A stretch of DNA of 64,000 bases. Origin: Chryseobacterium oryzae. Lineage in GTDB: Bacteria; Bacteroidota; Bacteroidia; Flavobacteriales; Weeksellaceae. The position numbers and the translations under genes were made by a program. The DNA lies in the NCBI RefSeq assembly GCF_022811665.1, contig NZ_CP094529.1, positions 1,922,001 to 1,986,000 on the forward strand, in the 5' to 3' direction. The notes beneath the pieces are model-generated. The model was not told where the DNA came from. It searched no databases and saw only the letters and a list, made by a program, of their open reading frames with translations. Position 1 is the first letter of the stretch, and each line of letters starts with the position of its first letter. Of this stretch, positions 19,037 through 28,448 are shown piece after piece.

Positions 19037-20479
19037 CTATTGTGTAATTTGAATTACCGTAGAATATTTTAATTGAGTTCTTTCCTTTGGTAAATTGAGT
19101 TCAATTGAATTCCCATTTTGTTTCCAATGGATTTTGTTTGATAATCCTAAAACTTTTAATGATTTTGGTTTAAAATTTTCAGGAATAATAAATTTCAGCG
19201 TTGATGGCGATTGATAATCTGACTGATCGCTCAAATGAAAAATATTTACTGTTTTTCCGTCTTTACTCTGTGTGTAATAAAAATTCCCTTCGTGGTAAGG
19301 AGCAATACTTCTCGTTGCAAAAACCGCCGACTGATTTTTATCCATCCAACCGGCAATTTCGCTTAATCTTTTATAAACAATCTCATCATAATCTCCGTTG
19401 GGCCCTGGAGCAATGTTCATCAGGTAATTTCCACCTCTTGAAATGATTTTCACCAGCGTTTCAATAATTTTCTGGGAAGATTTATAATTGTCATTCGGGA
19501 CATACGAAAAAGAATCGCCCATCGTAATGCAACTCTCCCACGGAATCGAAAGTGCTTGTTCCGGAACAGCCTGTTCTGGTGTCACATAATTTTCCCATTT
19601 TCCGGGCACAGTGCGGTCTACAACAATAATTCCGGGTTGGTTTTTTCTTGCCATTGTCCCGATTTTATCCATATCAATATCCTGCTCTACTTTAATCGTT
19701 CTTTGCCATTCAACATTTGGATCGATGGTATGAAACGGGCGAACCCAGCCTCCGTCTAGCCAAAGAATATCAACTTTACCGTAATTTGAAGTGATTTCAT
19801 TCAACTGATTAAAAGTGAAATTTTTGAAATTATTCCATCTTTCAGGATATTTTTTCGGATCATAATTTACATTTCTGTCTTTCGGCGGAAAGTATGACCA
19901 CCAATAATTATCGGAATGCCAATCTGGTTTCGAAAAATAAGCTCCGATTTTGAAGCCATCTTTTCTGAATGTATTGAAAATTTCCCTCGTTACATCCGCT
20001 TTAGGATTTTTAGAAAAAGGCGTTTTGGAAGAAGTGATTTTATAATCAGACTGTTGCGTATCAAACATTGCAAAACCATCGTGATGTTTTGTAGTAAAAA
20101 CCACATATTTCATTCCTGCTTTTTTGGCTGCATCTGCCCATTTTTGTGGATTGCATTGTCTAGGATTGAATGTCGTCTGAAGATTTTCGTAATTTTTCAC
20201 ATAATCGTAGTAAGATTTGCCATGTTCGGGTTTTCTCTGCGTCCAGGATTCGTCTTCCGGGCAAATGCTCCAGCTTTCCACTACTCCCCACTGGCTGTAC
20301 GTTCCCCAATGCATAAACAGTCCGAATTTAAGATCCTGCCAATTTTCAAGATTCTGAATAACAAGTGGATCTGTAGGTTTCAGATAACCATCAGACACAT
20401 TATGAGCCTGTGAAAAAAAAGCGGAGGACAGGAGAATTGAAGAAAAAAAGAAGGCTTTCGTTTTTAGCGTGGCAGACAT
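19037..20479 (-). CDS. Alpha-L-fucosidase, glycoside hydrolase family 29
   Basis: An exported 480-residue GH29 retaining fucosidase. After the signal peptide (about 1-24), FGLFMHWGTYSQWG, FTTKHHDGFAMFD (His132-His133) and VDILWLDGGW are conserved. Asp242 in LWLDGG is the expected nucleophile. The N-terminal catalytic barrel is followed by a short beta domain. GH29 enzymes remove terminal alpha-fucose from glycans. The neighbouring GH3 gene and the lack of polysaccharide importers suggest trimming of host or plant oligosaccharides in the periplasm or outside the cell; this is inference. Confidence 0.93.
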   Translation of the reverse strand: MSATLKTKAFFFSSILLSSAFFSQAHNVSDGYLKPTDPLVIQNLENWQDLKFGLFMHWGTYSQWGVVESWSICPEDESWTQRKPEHGKSYYDYVKNYENLQTTFNPRQCNPQKWADAAKKAGMKYVVFTTKHHDGFAMFDTQQSDYKITSSKTPFSKNPKADVTREIFNTFRKDGFKIGAYFSKPDWHSDNYWWSYFPPKDRNVNYDPKKYPERWNNFKNFTFNQLNEITSNYGKVDILWLDGGWVRPFHTIDPNVEWQRTIKVEQDIDMDKIGTMARKNQPGIIVVDRTVPGKWENYVTPEQAVPEQALSIPWESCITMGDSFSYVPNDNYKSSQKIIETLVKIISRGGNYLMNIAPGPNGDYDEIVYKRLSEIAGWMDKNQSAVFATRSIAPYHEGNFYYTQSKDGKTVNIFHLSDQSDYQSPSTLKFIIPENFKPKSLKVLGLSNKIHWKQNGNSIELNLPKERTQLKYSTVIQITQ

Positions 20480-20759
20480 TAATTTAGTTTTTGCTAAATT
20501 AATATTTCCTCAAGAAAAGGCACAAAATATTTCATTTTAAAATAAAAATTGAGAATAGCACTTCATTTCAGGAAAATGATGTATTAATAAAGCTTCTTTA
20601 AAAATAAAATTTGAATTTTATTGATATTCATTAAAGAAAAACGACTTCACTCAGTCTGACAACACTTTAAAATTACAGGTGCCATACTGAGTAAAATGAA
20701 ATATCTAAACAAATTTTGTCGATTTTATAAAAGAAATTTCCTCAAGAAAATAACCATTA
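20480..20759. other. Intergenic region, no gene seen
   Basis: 280 AT-rich bases between the fucosidase and the VWA protein gene. No ORF, no convincing hairpin terminator and no RNA gene were recognised. Confidence 0.6.
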
Positions 20760-23264
20760 CTATTTATTTTTCATAGTTGATCGATACGCTTCTACCAATC
20801 TCACAAACTCTGCTCTGTAGCCTTCTTCGTCAATACCTTTTCCTTTTTTGGCAAGATTTTGAATGTCCTTTAAATCTTTATTTTCAATTAAGTCAGAATT
20901 TCTTAAAACCAAACCAAACCATGCTACGGCAGAAGCAAACTTAAAATCTGCACTTGCAGAACTAAAGGACGGACTGCTGTTTTTCACTACCTCAACAATT
21001 TCATTACTTTTGTCACCATCAGGTTTTTTATATCGGAATTTTACGGTTGCCAGTTCGTCGCTGAAATTTTGTGAAACTATACTGTCAGAATACTTCAACT
21101 CTGTTTCTTTAGGTAAAAATTCAGAAAAAACATTGTTAGGAATAATTTCGTACAAAGCCGTAACGGTGTGACCACTTCCCAATTCTCCTGCATCAATTTT
21201 GTCGTTGGTGAAATCTTCATTTTTCAGTTTTCGGTTTTCATAACCTATTAAACGGTAAGATTTTACATATTTAGGGTTAAATTCAATCTGAATTTTCACA
21301 TCCTTGGCAATGGCATACATATTCCCGGCAAATTCTTTTCCCAGAAACTTGTTGGCTTCCTGAAGATTATCAATATATGCATAATTTCCGTTGCCTTTGT
21401 CTGCTAAAGTTTCCATTCGGTTATCTTTAAAATTCCCCATTCCGAAACCTAAACAGGTAAGAAAAATTCCCGATTTTCTTTTTTCTTCCACCAAAGTCTG
21501 GAGGTCGCCCGTTGAAGAAGCCCCAACATTAAAATCTCCGTCTGTTGCAATAATAACACGGTTATTTCCCCCTTTTATAAAATTTTCCTGAGCCAATTTA
21601 TAGGCCAATTCAATTCCTTCTCCACCTGCGGTACTTCCGCCTGCCCGAAGATTATCTAAAGCTTCAATAATTTTGCTTTTTTCTTTGGCTGAAGTTGGTG
21701 GTAACACCATTCCTGCGTTTCCGGCGTACACAACAATTCCTACTTTATCACTCGGTCTCAATTGATCGAGAAGAACTTTAAAAGAAGATTTCAAAAGCGG
21801 CAATTTATTGGGTGCATCCATCGAACCTGAAACATCAATCAGAAACACAAAATTTGAATTCGGAAGTTGATCTGTCGGAATTTCTTTTCCCTGCAAACCG
21901 ATTTTTAATAATTTATGATTTTTGTTCCATGGAGAATCATTGTATTCTGTATTGATTGAAAAAGGTTGGTCATTTTTCGGGTGTGGATAATTATATTTAA
22001 AATAATTAATCATTTCCTCTATTCTTACGGCATTTTTATTAACATACTCGCCGTTATTAATCATTCTTCGGATATTGGAATAGGCTGCATTATCTACATC
22101 TATGGAAAACGTAGAAACCGATTGGTTTTTCGTGAGTTCAAAAGGATTTTCTACAAAAGCATCATATTCCTCATTATTTTGCTGAATCTGACTGGCTTTT
22201 CTGATGCTGTCCTGAATTTTTTGAATTTGCTTGAAAGCTTTTCTCTCTTTTCGGGAAAGTTTTTTGGTTTTAATAACAATAACTCCGTTTGAACCTCTGC
22301 TCCCATAGATTGCTGTAGCAGAAGCATCTTTTAAAACTTCTATACTTTGAATTGAGTTTGGGTTTAATTTCCTAAATTCATCAGCACTTTTTGGAATACC
22401 ATTAACAACATACAAGGGCTGTGTATTTCCGCTAAAACTTGAAATCCCTCTAATAACAATTTGTTTGGATGAGCCAGGAATCCCTGAGTTGGGAACTACC
22501 TGCAAACCGGAAACAGTTCCGATTAATGCCTGAGAAATATTATTTTTTTGTTTAAATTCATTTCGAATATCAAAATTTGAAGAATAATTCTGATAATCAC
22601 CCATTGCTATAATAGGCGCAGAATGATTCAGAATTGAATATTGATTTCTTTCTTTAACGACTTCAGAGGAAGTATTTGATGTCCCACTTAAAATATTAGA
22701 TTGATTTTTTACTGTTTTATAACCTTTTACAACTATTTCTTCATTACTAGGCTTTACATCTTCTTTATCTAAAACCCCATCATGATCTGGTTCCATATAA
22801 ACAAGATTATCTTTTGCTATATTGGAATTTTGTAAAGAAATTTCATTATGATAAACAGGTGATATTGTAGGTTCTGGAATTATGGTTTGATGTACCAAAA
22901 TTTCAGGTTTCTGAATTTCTTTTTGAACACTCTTTTCCTTTTCAATATTGGTTTTCACTACACTATCAATTTCCTGAATTTTAGAATTAACTTTTGGTGA
23001 AACCGTATTTTGGGCAACAGTATTTTTTCCGTTTTCAGAACTATTATTTTTCTGAATGAAATAAAATGCTCCCAAACCGATCATTAAACTTGCAGCAATG
23101 CCGTAAGGAAACCAAATGGGCATTATTTTCTTTTTTTCGTCTTTTTCATCTAATTTTTCTTCAACTTTTGACCAAATTTTGTCAAACCCAGGAAAAGTAA
23201 CAGGTTCTTCCCAAGATTGGGAAGCCTCATTGAATTTTTTATCTATATCGTGATTGTTTTCCAT
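20760..23264 (-). CDS. Single-pass membrane protein with TonB-plug-like and VWA (YfbK-type) domains
   Basis: An 834-residue protein built from parts. Residues 1-48 are a cytoplasmic charged segment. Residues 50-70 are one transmembrane helix. A linker of about 160 residues contains a D-rich patch [14 protein letters not shown]. Residues about 235-335 resemble a SusC-type TonB plug ([43 protein letters not shown]) without any barrel. Residues about 370-835 match YfbK: a lead-in domain, a VWA domain with MIDAS Asp477-x-Ser479-x-Ser481 ([10 protein letters not shown]), and a C-terminal DUF3520-like part. It starts 12 bases after the ECF sigma gene. Topology and position fit an anti-sigma or sensor partner; that role is inferred. 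Confidence 0.85.
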   Translation of the reverse strand: MENNHDIDKKFNEASQSWEEPVTFPGFDKIWSKVEEKLDEKDEKKKIMPIWFPYGIAASLMIGLGAFYFIQKNNSSENGKNTVAQNTVSPKVNSKIQEIDSVVKTNIEKEKSVQKEIQKPEILVHQTIIPEPTISPVYHNEISLQNSNIAKDNLVYMEPDHDGVLDKEDVKPSNEEIVVKGYKTVKNQSNILSGTSNTSSEVVKERNQYSILNHSAPIIAMGDYQNYSSNFDIRNEFKQKNNISQALIGTVSGLQVVPNSGIPGSSKQIVIRGISSFSGNTQPLYVVNGIPKSADEFRKLNPNSIQSIEVLKDASATAIYGSRGSNGVIVIKTKKLSRKERKAFKQIQKIQDSIRKASQIQQNNEEYDAFVENPFELTKNQSVSTFSIDVDNAAYSNIRRMINNGEYVNKNAVRIEEMINYFKYNYPHPKNDQPFSINTEYNDSPWNKNHKLLKIGLQGKEIPTDQLPNSNFVFLIDVSGSMDAPNKLPLLKSSFKVLLDQLRPSDKVGIVVYAGNAGMVLPPTSAKEKSKIIEALDNLRAGGSTAGGEGIELAYKLAQENFIKGGNNRVIIATDGDFNVGASSTGDLQTLVEEKRKSGIFLTCLGFGMGNFKDNRMETLADKGNGNYAYIDNLQEANKFLGKEFAGNMYAIAKDVKIQIEFNPKYVKSYRLIGYENRKLKNEDFTNDKIDAGELGSGHTVTALYEIIPNNVFSEFLPKETELKYSDSIVSQNFSDELATVKFRYKKPDGDKSNEIVEVVKNSSPSFSSASADFKFASAVAWFGLVLRNSDLIENKDLKDIQNLAKKGKGIDEEGYRAEFVRLVEAYRSTMKNK

Positions 23265-23276
23265 TTTGTAAAATTT

Positions 23277-23795
23277 TTAAATGTTCTGATTAACCAAAAG
23301 TTCCTGAAGTTTTTTTCTCGCAAAATTCAGCTGCGATTTTGAAGTTCCTTCGCTTATCGAAAGCATGGCTGCAATTTCTTTGTGAGGATATCCTTCAATG
23401 GCAAAAAGATTAAAAATTGCTCTGCAGCCTTCCGGCAGAAAATTCAGTAGTTTAAGAATATCTTTCTCGAAAGAAATACTGTCTGTAGGAGAATCTGCCG
23501 ATTCCAGAAACTCTTCATCTAAAGAAACATTAAGGGCTTTCATGCTTCTTAACTTCTGCAAACATTCATTTACTGTAATTTTCTTTGCCCACGATTCGAA
23601 AATATCATGATTCTGAAGCTGATTAAATTTTGTGAAAATTTTATAGAATGAATCGGCTAAAACTTCTTCTATATCCTCATCATTTTTAAGGTAACGCTTA
23701 CAGACTGCGTAGAGCTTACCCGCCATTTTTTCGTAAACTTTCCGCTGGGCATTGCGGTCGTTTATTTTACATTGTAACAGTAATTCTTTATCCAT
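23277..23795 (-). CDS. ECF-family RNA polymerase sigma factor
   Basis: A 172-residue sigma-70 family protein with regions 2 and 4 only. Region 2 includes YLKNDEDIEEVLADSFYKIFTKFNQL. Region 4 includes LPEGCRAIFNLFAIEGYPHKEIAAMLSISEGTSKSQLNFARKKLQELL with its HTH. It has the size and layout of extracytoplasmic-function sigma factors, which direct polymerase to stress or surface genes. It is first in a two-gene unit with the plug/VWA membrane protein downstream. No classical FecR or zinc-finger anti-sigma gene is next to it, which points to the downstream protein as the regulator. Confidence 0.92.
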   Translation of the reverse strand: MDKELLLQCKINDRNAQRKVYEKMAGKLYAVCKRYLKNDEDIEEVLADSFYKIFTKFNQLQNHDIFESWAKKITVNECLQKLRSMKALNVSLDEEFLESADSPTDSISFEKDILKLLNFLPEGCRAIFNLFAIEGYPHKEIAAMLSISEGTSKSQLNFARKKLQELLVNQNI

Positions 23796-24077
23796 ACTCT
23801 GGCTTATACTCTTAAAGATGCGGGAAATCTATGAATGGTTGGAAAACATCATTACTTTTTTTTAAACTATCAAAATAGATTGATTGAGCTTATTTTTTTT
23901 CAATTAAAAAATGAAAATACATTAAAAAAACTTATCAAAACAAATAATTTTAACCCTTCTTTAACAATAAATCTTGTAACATATTCTTAACATTGCTGAC
24001 TATTTAATTACTGTTTAAAGCTGATAGGAAATTTAATTATAAGTTAACAATCATCTTTAAAACTAATAGATTTGCTT

Positions 24078-25280
24078 ATGAAAAATAAAAGATTTGCATC
24101 TTTACTTTTGGTTTTATGTACCGGAAGTATGATGTTTGCTCAGGATGACTTAATTAATAAATTAAAAAACAATCATTCTCAGAATGCTAATTTCCAATTT
24201 ACTACACTGAAAGATGTTGGAGCTACTTCGGTGAAAAACCAAGGTTCTTCGGGAACTTGCTGGAGTTATTCCGGAAACTCATTTCTGGAATCTGAAATGC
24301 AGAGAATGGGTAAAAAACCTGTTGATTTAGCTGAAATTTTCACCGCAAGAAATTCTTATCATGATAAAGCTAAACTCTATGTTTTAAACAGTGGGGCAAT
24401 TAGTTGGGGCGATGGTGGAGAACTGCATGATGTTATTAATATGTATAAAAAATATGGTGCAGTTCCGCAGGAAGTTTACACAGGTCTGAAAACCGGACAA
24501 ACTTTAAATAATTTTAAAGAAATGCTGGATAAGCTGAAACCAGTTTTAGACAGTTTGGTAGCAGCATCTTCTAAAGCAAAACTCTCAGATAACTGGATGA
24601 ATTCTGTAGATGCTGTTTTAGATGCTTATTTGGGTAAAGTACCAACCAATTTTACGTATGAAGGTAAAAATTATACGCCAAAAACTTTTGCCAAAGAAGT
24701 TGTGGGAATAAATCCTGAAGATTATGTTGAAATTTCTTCTTATAAAGATTATCCTTATTACCAGAAATTCGTAGTTCCTATTCCTGATAACTGGAGCCAT
24801 GATTCTGACTGGAATGTTCCGATGAAAGACCTTACAGCCATAATAGACAATGCAGTAAACAAAGGATATTCTGTAGGTTGGGCAACAGATGTTTCTGAAC
24901 CTTATTTTTCTTATAAAAATGGTGTAGCCTATGTTCCGGATACCGATTTGGATCAAATTACCAAAGCCAACAGCGGAACTCTGTTCACCGAGCCTAAGAA
25001 AGATAAAACCATTACGGAAGATATGCGCCAAAAAGCATTGAATAATCTTTCTACAACAGATGACCACGGAATGCACATTGTAGGTTTGGCAAAAGACCAA
25101 ACAGGTAAAGAATATTATATGGTGAAAAATTCCTGGGGTGTTACCAACGATTTTGCAGGATATTTATATGTAACAAGACCTTATTTAGAGTATAAATCTA
25201 CCGCAATACTGGTTCACAAAAATGCAATTCCGAAAAGCATTAGAAAACAGCTGAAACCAACGAAAAGTATCGGTCTATAA
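24078..25280 (+). CDS. Secreted C1-family cysteine peptidase (bleomycin hydrolase/aminopeptidase C-like)
   Basis: A 400-residue papain-fold peptidase. The ATG at 24078 gives a good signal peptide (KNKRFASLLLVLCTGSMMFAQ); a TTG two codons earlier is ignored. Catalytic motifs are KNQGSSGTCWSYSG (nucleophile Cys), DDHGMHIVGLA (His) and MVKNSWG (Asn), in the order and spacing of the bleomycin hydrolase branch (MEROPS C1B). Well-studied members are cytosolic hexameric aminopeptidases, so an exported form is notable although common in Bacteroidota. It is monocistronic with a strong bidirectional terminator. Confidence 0.9.
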   Translation: MKNKRFASLLLVLCTGSMMFAQDDLINKLKNNHSQNANFQFTTLKDVGATSVKNQGSSGTCWSYSGNSFLESEMQRMGKKPVDLAEIFTARNSYHDKAKLYVLNSGAISWGDGGELHDVINMYKKYGAVPQEVYTGLKTGQTLNNFKEMLDKLKPVLDSLVAASSKAKLSDNWMNSVDAVLDAYLGKVPTNFTYEGKNYTPKTFAKEVVGINPEDYVEISSYKDYPYYQKFVVPIPDNWSHDSDWNVPMKDLTAIIDNAVNKGYSVGWATDVSEPYFSYKNGVAYVPDTDLDQITKANSGTLFTEPKKDKTITEDMRQKALNNLSTTDDHGMHIVGLAKDQTGKEYYMVKNSWGVTNDFAGYLYVTRPYLEYKSTAILVHKNAIPKSIRKQLKPTKSIGL

Positions 25281-25302
25281 ATTGCCGATTTGGAATAAAA
25301 AA

Positions 25303-25340
25303 ACAGAGTCGCTTTACAATATGAAGCGACTCTTTTTTTA
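25303..25340 (+). terminator. Bidirectional terminator between peptidase and DinB genes
   Basis: A 10-bp perfect stem AGAGTCGCTT (25305-25314) with AAGCGACTCT (25324-25333). It is flanked by a T run on the right and an A run on the left, so it can serve both converging genes. Confidence 0.9.
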
Positions 25341-25342
25341 TT

Positions 25343-25846
25343 TTATAAGAGAGGTAAATACCTTTCTGAAATAATATTGAGATGATGAATATTATGTCCA
25401 ACAATAAGCTTCCCTATTGTTTCCGCAGATATTCTGTTTCCGTTGGCATTTCCCACATTTTGTAAAGCTGAAGAACGGGCACTTTTTAAAAGAATTTCAG
25501 ATGAATTTCTAATCAATTTATACTCTTCAATTAGACTTTGTAAAGACCTTTCGTTAGCAAAAGAATTGTTGGCATAGCTGTTTTCATCAAAACCGGGTAG
25601 CTCATTTTGATCTCCTCTTGCAATCGCGAGAATTCTGTACTGAAAAACTCTTTCAGTATCCGAAAGATGTAAAAGCAGTTCCTTTAAATTCCATTTTCCT
25701 GTATCATAAGCAAAAAGAGATTGCTCTTCGGAAATATCAGAAAAGATTTCCACAGTTTTTTTACCACATTCCGTAAATTCTTCTATCCAGTTGTCAGACG
25801 AAATTAAATTTAAATACCTCTGAACATATTTTTCAAAATCATTCAT
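25343..25846 (-). CDS. DinB-family protein
   Basis: A 167-residue protein of the DinB/YfiT four-helix fold. His60 (ELLLHLSDTER) and the GHNIHHLNII segment (His151, His154/155) can supply the three-histidine metal site. Some members are thiol transferases (bacillithiol or mycothiol S-transferases). Bacillithiol occurs in some Bacteroidota, so a detoxification role is possible but not shown. It is a single gene whose 3' end meets the peptidase terminator. Confidence 0.85.
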   Translation of the reverse strand: MNDFEKYVQRYLNLISSDNWIEEFTECGKKTVEIFSDISEEQSLFAYDTGKWNLKELLLHLSDTERVFQYRILAIARGDQNELPGFDENSYANNSFANERSLQSLIEEYKLIRNSSEILLKSARSSALQNVGNANGNRISAETIGKLIVGHNIHHLNIISERYLPLL

Positions 25847-25907
25847 AATTTAAGTTGAAGAGTTAATCGTTATCAAAACAAAAATGTTATTCAAACGAAA
25901 CCAAAAA

Positions 25908-25933
25908 AAACATCCGCTTTAAAAACGGATGCT
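25908..25933 (-). terminator. Terminator after the metB-like gene
   Basis: GCATCCG pairs with CGGATGT across a short A/T loop and is followed by eight T on the minus strand. Confidence 0.75.
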
Positions 25934-25942
25934 GAATATATT

Positions 25943-27082
25943 TTAAGAAAAAGCTCTTTCTAAATCTGCAATAAGATCTTCTGCATCTTCAATCCCAACA
26001 CTTAGGCGAACCAAGTCATCTGTAATTCCTAATTCTGCACGTTTTTCGGCAGGAATGGAAGCGTGAGTCATTAAAGCGGGATGATTTGCCAACGATTCTA
26101 CTCCACCTAAAGATTCTGCCAAAGTAAAAACTTTCAATTTTTCTAAAAACTTAATGGCATCTTCTTTTTTCCCGGACTTAAATGTGAAAGAAACCATTCC
26201 TCCAAAATCTTTCATCTGAGTTTTTGCCAATTCGTATTGAGGATGAGATTCTAATCCCGGATAAATAACCTGTGCAACTGAAGGATGAGATTCTAAATAT
26301 TTTGCCACAGCCATTCCGTTTTCAGAATGTCTCTGAACCCGTAATGCCAATGTTTTAATTCCTCTCAATACCAAATAAGAATCGTGTGGTCCTAAAATAC
26401 CACCACTGGCAAACTGAATAAAATGAAGTTTCTCCCCTAGTTCTTCATCTTTTGCTACTAAAGCACCTGCAATAACATCCGAATGTCCTCCTAAATATTT
26501 TGTAGCTGAATGCATTACGATATCTGCTCCCAAATCTATTGGACGTTGCAAATACGGCGTTGCAAATGTATTATCTACTGCAACCAGAATATTTTTTCCT
26601 TTGGCAATATCTACAACCGCTTTTATATCTACCAACTTCATAAGAGGATTGGTTGGAGTTTCAATCCAGATTAACTTAGTTTTCTCGGTAATAACATCAT
26701 TTATTTTTGAAGCATCATCAAAATTAACAAAGGTAAATTTTAACTGATATTTTTCGAAAAGTCTGGTAAACATTCTGTAAGTTCCGCCATACAAATCGTC
26801 TACCGCAATTACCTCATCGCCCGGATTTAGCAATTTCAAAACACAGTCTATCGCAGCCAACCCAGAGCCGAAAGCCAAACCTCTTGCACCATTTTCGATG
26901 CTTGCCAAAGAGTCTTCTAATGCCTGTCTTGTAGGATTTGCTGCTCTCGAATATTCGTATCCGGAATGTACTCCGGGAGATTTTTGCGCAAATGTGGATG
27001 TTAAAAAAACGGGAACATTTACGGATCCTGTTGCAGATTCGTGGTGTTGCCCTCCGTGTATAACTTTTGTATTAAAATTCAT
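25943..27082 (-). CDS. Cystathionine gamma-synthase-type PLP enzyme
   Basis: A 379-residue Cys/Met-metabolism PLP enzyme (fold type I). The Schiff-base Lys195 lies in [23 protein letters not shown], the [16 protein letters not shown] cofactor loop and [14 protein letters not shown] are conserved. Family members synthesise cystathionine from an activated homoserine (MetB) or cleave it to cysteine (gamma-lyase). Sequence features seen by eye do not separate the two with certainty, so no gene symbol is given. It is monocistronic, bounded by a terminator downstream. Confidence 0.88.
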   Translation of the reverse strand: MNFNTKVIHGGQHHESATGSVNVPVFLTSTFAQKSPGVHSGYEYSRAANPTRQALEDSLASIENGARGLAFGSGLAAIDCVLKLLNPGDEVIAVDDLYGGTYRMFTRLFEKYQLKFTFVNFDDASKINDVITEKTKLIWIETPTNPLMKLVDIKAVVDIAKGKNILVAVDNTFATPYLQRPIDLGADIVMHSATKYLGGHSDVIAGALVAKDEELGEKLHFIQFASGGILGPHDSYLVLRGIKTLALRVQRHSENGMAVAKYLESHPSVAQVIYPGLESHPQYELAKTQMKDFGGMVSFTFKSGKKEDAIKFLEKLKVFTLAESLGGVESLANHPALMTHASIPAEKRAELGITDDLVRLSVGIEDAEDLIADLERAFS

Positions 27083-27143
27083 TTCTAAATATTTTTTGAA
27101 AGAAACTTCAAAGTTAATAAATATACCTTTTCAAGGCAAAAAT

Positions 27144-27173
27144 AAAGCGGAAAGGCAACTGCTTTTCCGCTCT
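27144..27173 (-). terminator. Terminator after the T9SS cargo gene
   Basis: AGCGGAAA pairs with TTTCCGCT around a short loop, with a minus-strand T-rich tail. It lies 20 bases past the 27192 stop. Confidence 0.75.
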
Positions 27174-27191
27174 AAATTATCATAAAAATTG

Positions 27192-27959
27192 TTATTTTTT
27201 AATAATCTTATAAGACTTTCCTTCTTTTCTTGTACCGATATTTACCATATAGACACCGGAAACCAAATGAGAAACATCTATTTTTCCTTCTGTAGAAACA
27301 ATTTCGCTTTTTACCACTTTACCATTCATGTCGACAATAAATACCTTTGTTTTTTCTTTCAAATTCGAAATATTCAGAACGTCGTTAACAGGGTTAGGAT
27401 ATACATTTGTAGAAGATTTAAGATCGCTCTCGTTTACAGATAGAGAAGGAGGTGTTACTGTAAAATCAGTTACAGAAAAGTTCAAATTATTAGGTGATGC
27501 CCAAATTCCTACCGCAATGTAAATAGTCTGATTGGCTGCCAAATTAGCTGTTGTTAATGTCGCTGTTCCTGCCGAAGAGTTATACTTGAATGCCAAACAT
27601 CCATCTATTGAAGTTCCTGTACAATTGGTAAACATTGCAACTCCTTGATATGGAGTATGAGTTTGAATTGTTATAGAAACTGATTCGCCCGGAACATTTC
27701 CTGAGGTATAAGAAAAGAGATAATCTCCCCCTGTAGAAGTAAATACACTTCCAAAATATTGTCCTCCAGTTGTTGTAAGACATTGGCTACTGAAGTTAGT
27801 AACCCAAGATTCTGGTGCGGTACCTGTTCCGGCTGTTGTAATATTAGCCTCAGTAAATCCGTTTGTGATAGGACGAGCATTCGCACAACTTCCAAATTGT
27901 GCCTTTAATAAACCTGAGCACAAAAAAGCCATAATTGTTAAAAAGTAAAGTTTTCTCAT
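27192..27959 (-). CDS. Secreted protein with type A T9SS C-terminal sorting domain
   Basis: A 255-residue exported protein. The ATG at 27959 gives MRKLYFLTIMAFLCSGLLKAQ, a good signal peptide; the longer frame upstream is just AT-rich hydrophobic sequence. Residues about 22-170 form a beta-rich domain with two Cys pairs (SCANARPIT, SSQCLTT, FTNCTGTSIDGCLAF) like pre-peptidase C-terminal-type modules. From about residue 188 the type A sorting domain begins (VYPNPVNDVLNISNL, VFIVDMNGKVV, VSGVYMVNI, SYKIIKK). It should cross the outer membrane by T9SS and be anchored or released there. The binding target is unknown. Confidence 0.88.
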   Translation of the reverse strand: MRKLYFLTIMAFLCSGLLKAQFGSCANARPITNGFTEANITTAGTGTAPESWVTNFSSQCLTTTGGQYFGSVFTSTGGDYLFSYTSGNVPGESVSITIQTHTPYQGVAMFTNCTGTSIDGCLAFKYNSSAGTATLTTANLAANQTIYIAVGIWASPNNLNFSVTDFTVTPPSLSVNESDLKSSTNVYPNPVNDVLNISNLKEKTKVFIVDMNGKVVKSEIVSTEGKIDVSHLVSGVYMVNIGTRKEGKSYKIIKK

Positions 27960-28064
27960 TTTTAAAAAATTTAAAATTAGATTTAAAAATAATAAAAAAA
28001 ATATTGATAACCAAACAATTATACTTTTTAGCAATTATGGTTTACTAGAACTAAATGCAAATAT

Positions 28065-28391
28065 CTACATTTTTATTGCTGATTTTATGGCAAATTCTTC
28101 TGCAATCTGCTCAATCCATTCTGCAACATCATCTTCACCGGTTGCTCTCTGGTAAGTATTTCCTAGGGATACCAAAATCTGATGAATAAACATTTTCATT
28201 TGGTCTACAGGCATATCTTTTGTCCATAAATCAATTCTTAGAGCTTCCATTGTTTTGTCGTCCCACACGGAGATCATCGTTGCTTTTGTTTCTTCCTTTT
28301 CAACGCCTCCGTCCTGTGCATTCCAAGTGATGTTTTCCGGAATGTGATTTTCGTCCAGCTCTACATCTATCGTTATCTGAGTTTTTCTCAT
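28065..28391 (-). CDS. gldC: Gliding motility protein GldC
   Basis: A 108-residue soluble protein. MRKTQITIDVELDENHIPENITWNAQDGG and the WDDKTMEALRIDLWTKDMPVDQMKMF segment match GldC of Flavobacterium. Known GldC is non-essential but improves gliding. Here it follows gldB by 57 bases on the same strand, as in other flavobacteria. Presence does not prove gliding: many non-gliding relatives keep these genes alongside T9SS. Confidence 0.92.
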   Translation of the reverse strand: MRKTQITIDVELDENHIPENITWNAQDGGVEKEETKATMISVWDDKTMEALRIDLWTKDMPVDQMKMFIHQILVSLGNTYQRATGEDDVAEWIEQIAEEFAIKSAIKM

Positions 28392-28448
28392 TATTTTATT
28401 ATTCTGAATTTATTATTTTGATATTAAAAACTGCTTTCAGCTTTAAAT

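Noticed and set aside
19916..20413. 165-codon open frame on the plus strand
   Set aside because: Antisense to the GH29 fucosidase, no domain features, and no promoter or terminator of its own.
24067..24074. TAGATTTG resembling a -7 promoter element
   Set aside because: It is only 3 bases before the peptidase ATG, which would give a leaderless or truncated transcript; chance match more likely.
24618..25100. 160-codon open frame on the minus strand
   Set aside because: It is antisense to the C1 peptidase and reads as Ile/Arg/Tyr-rich shadow sequence without a family match.
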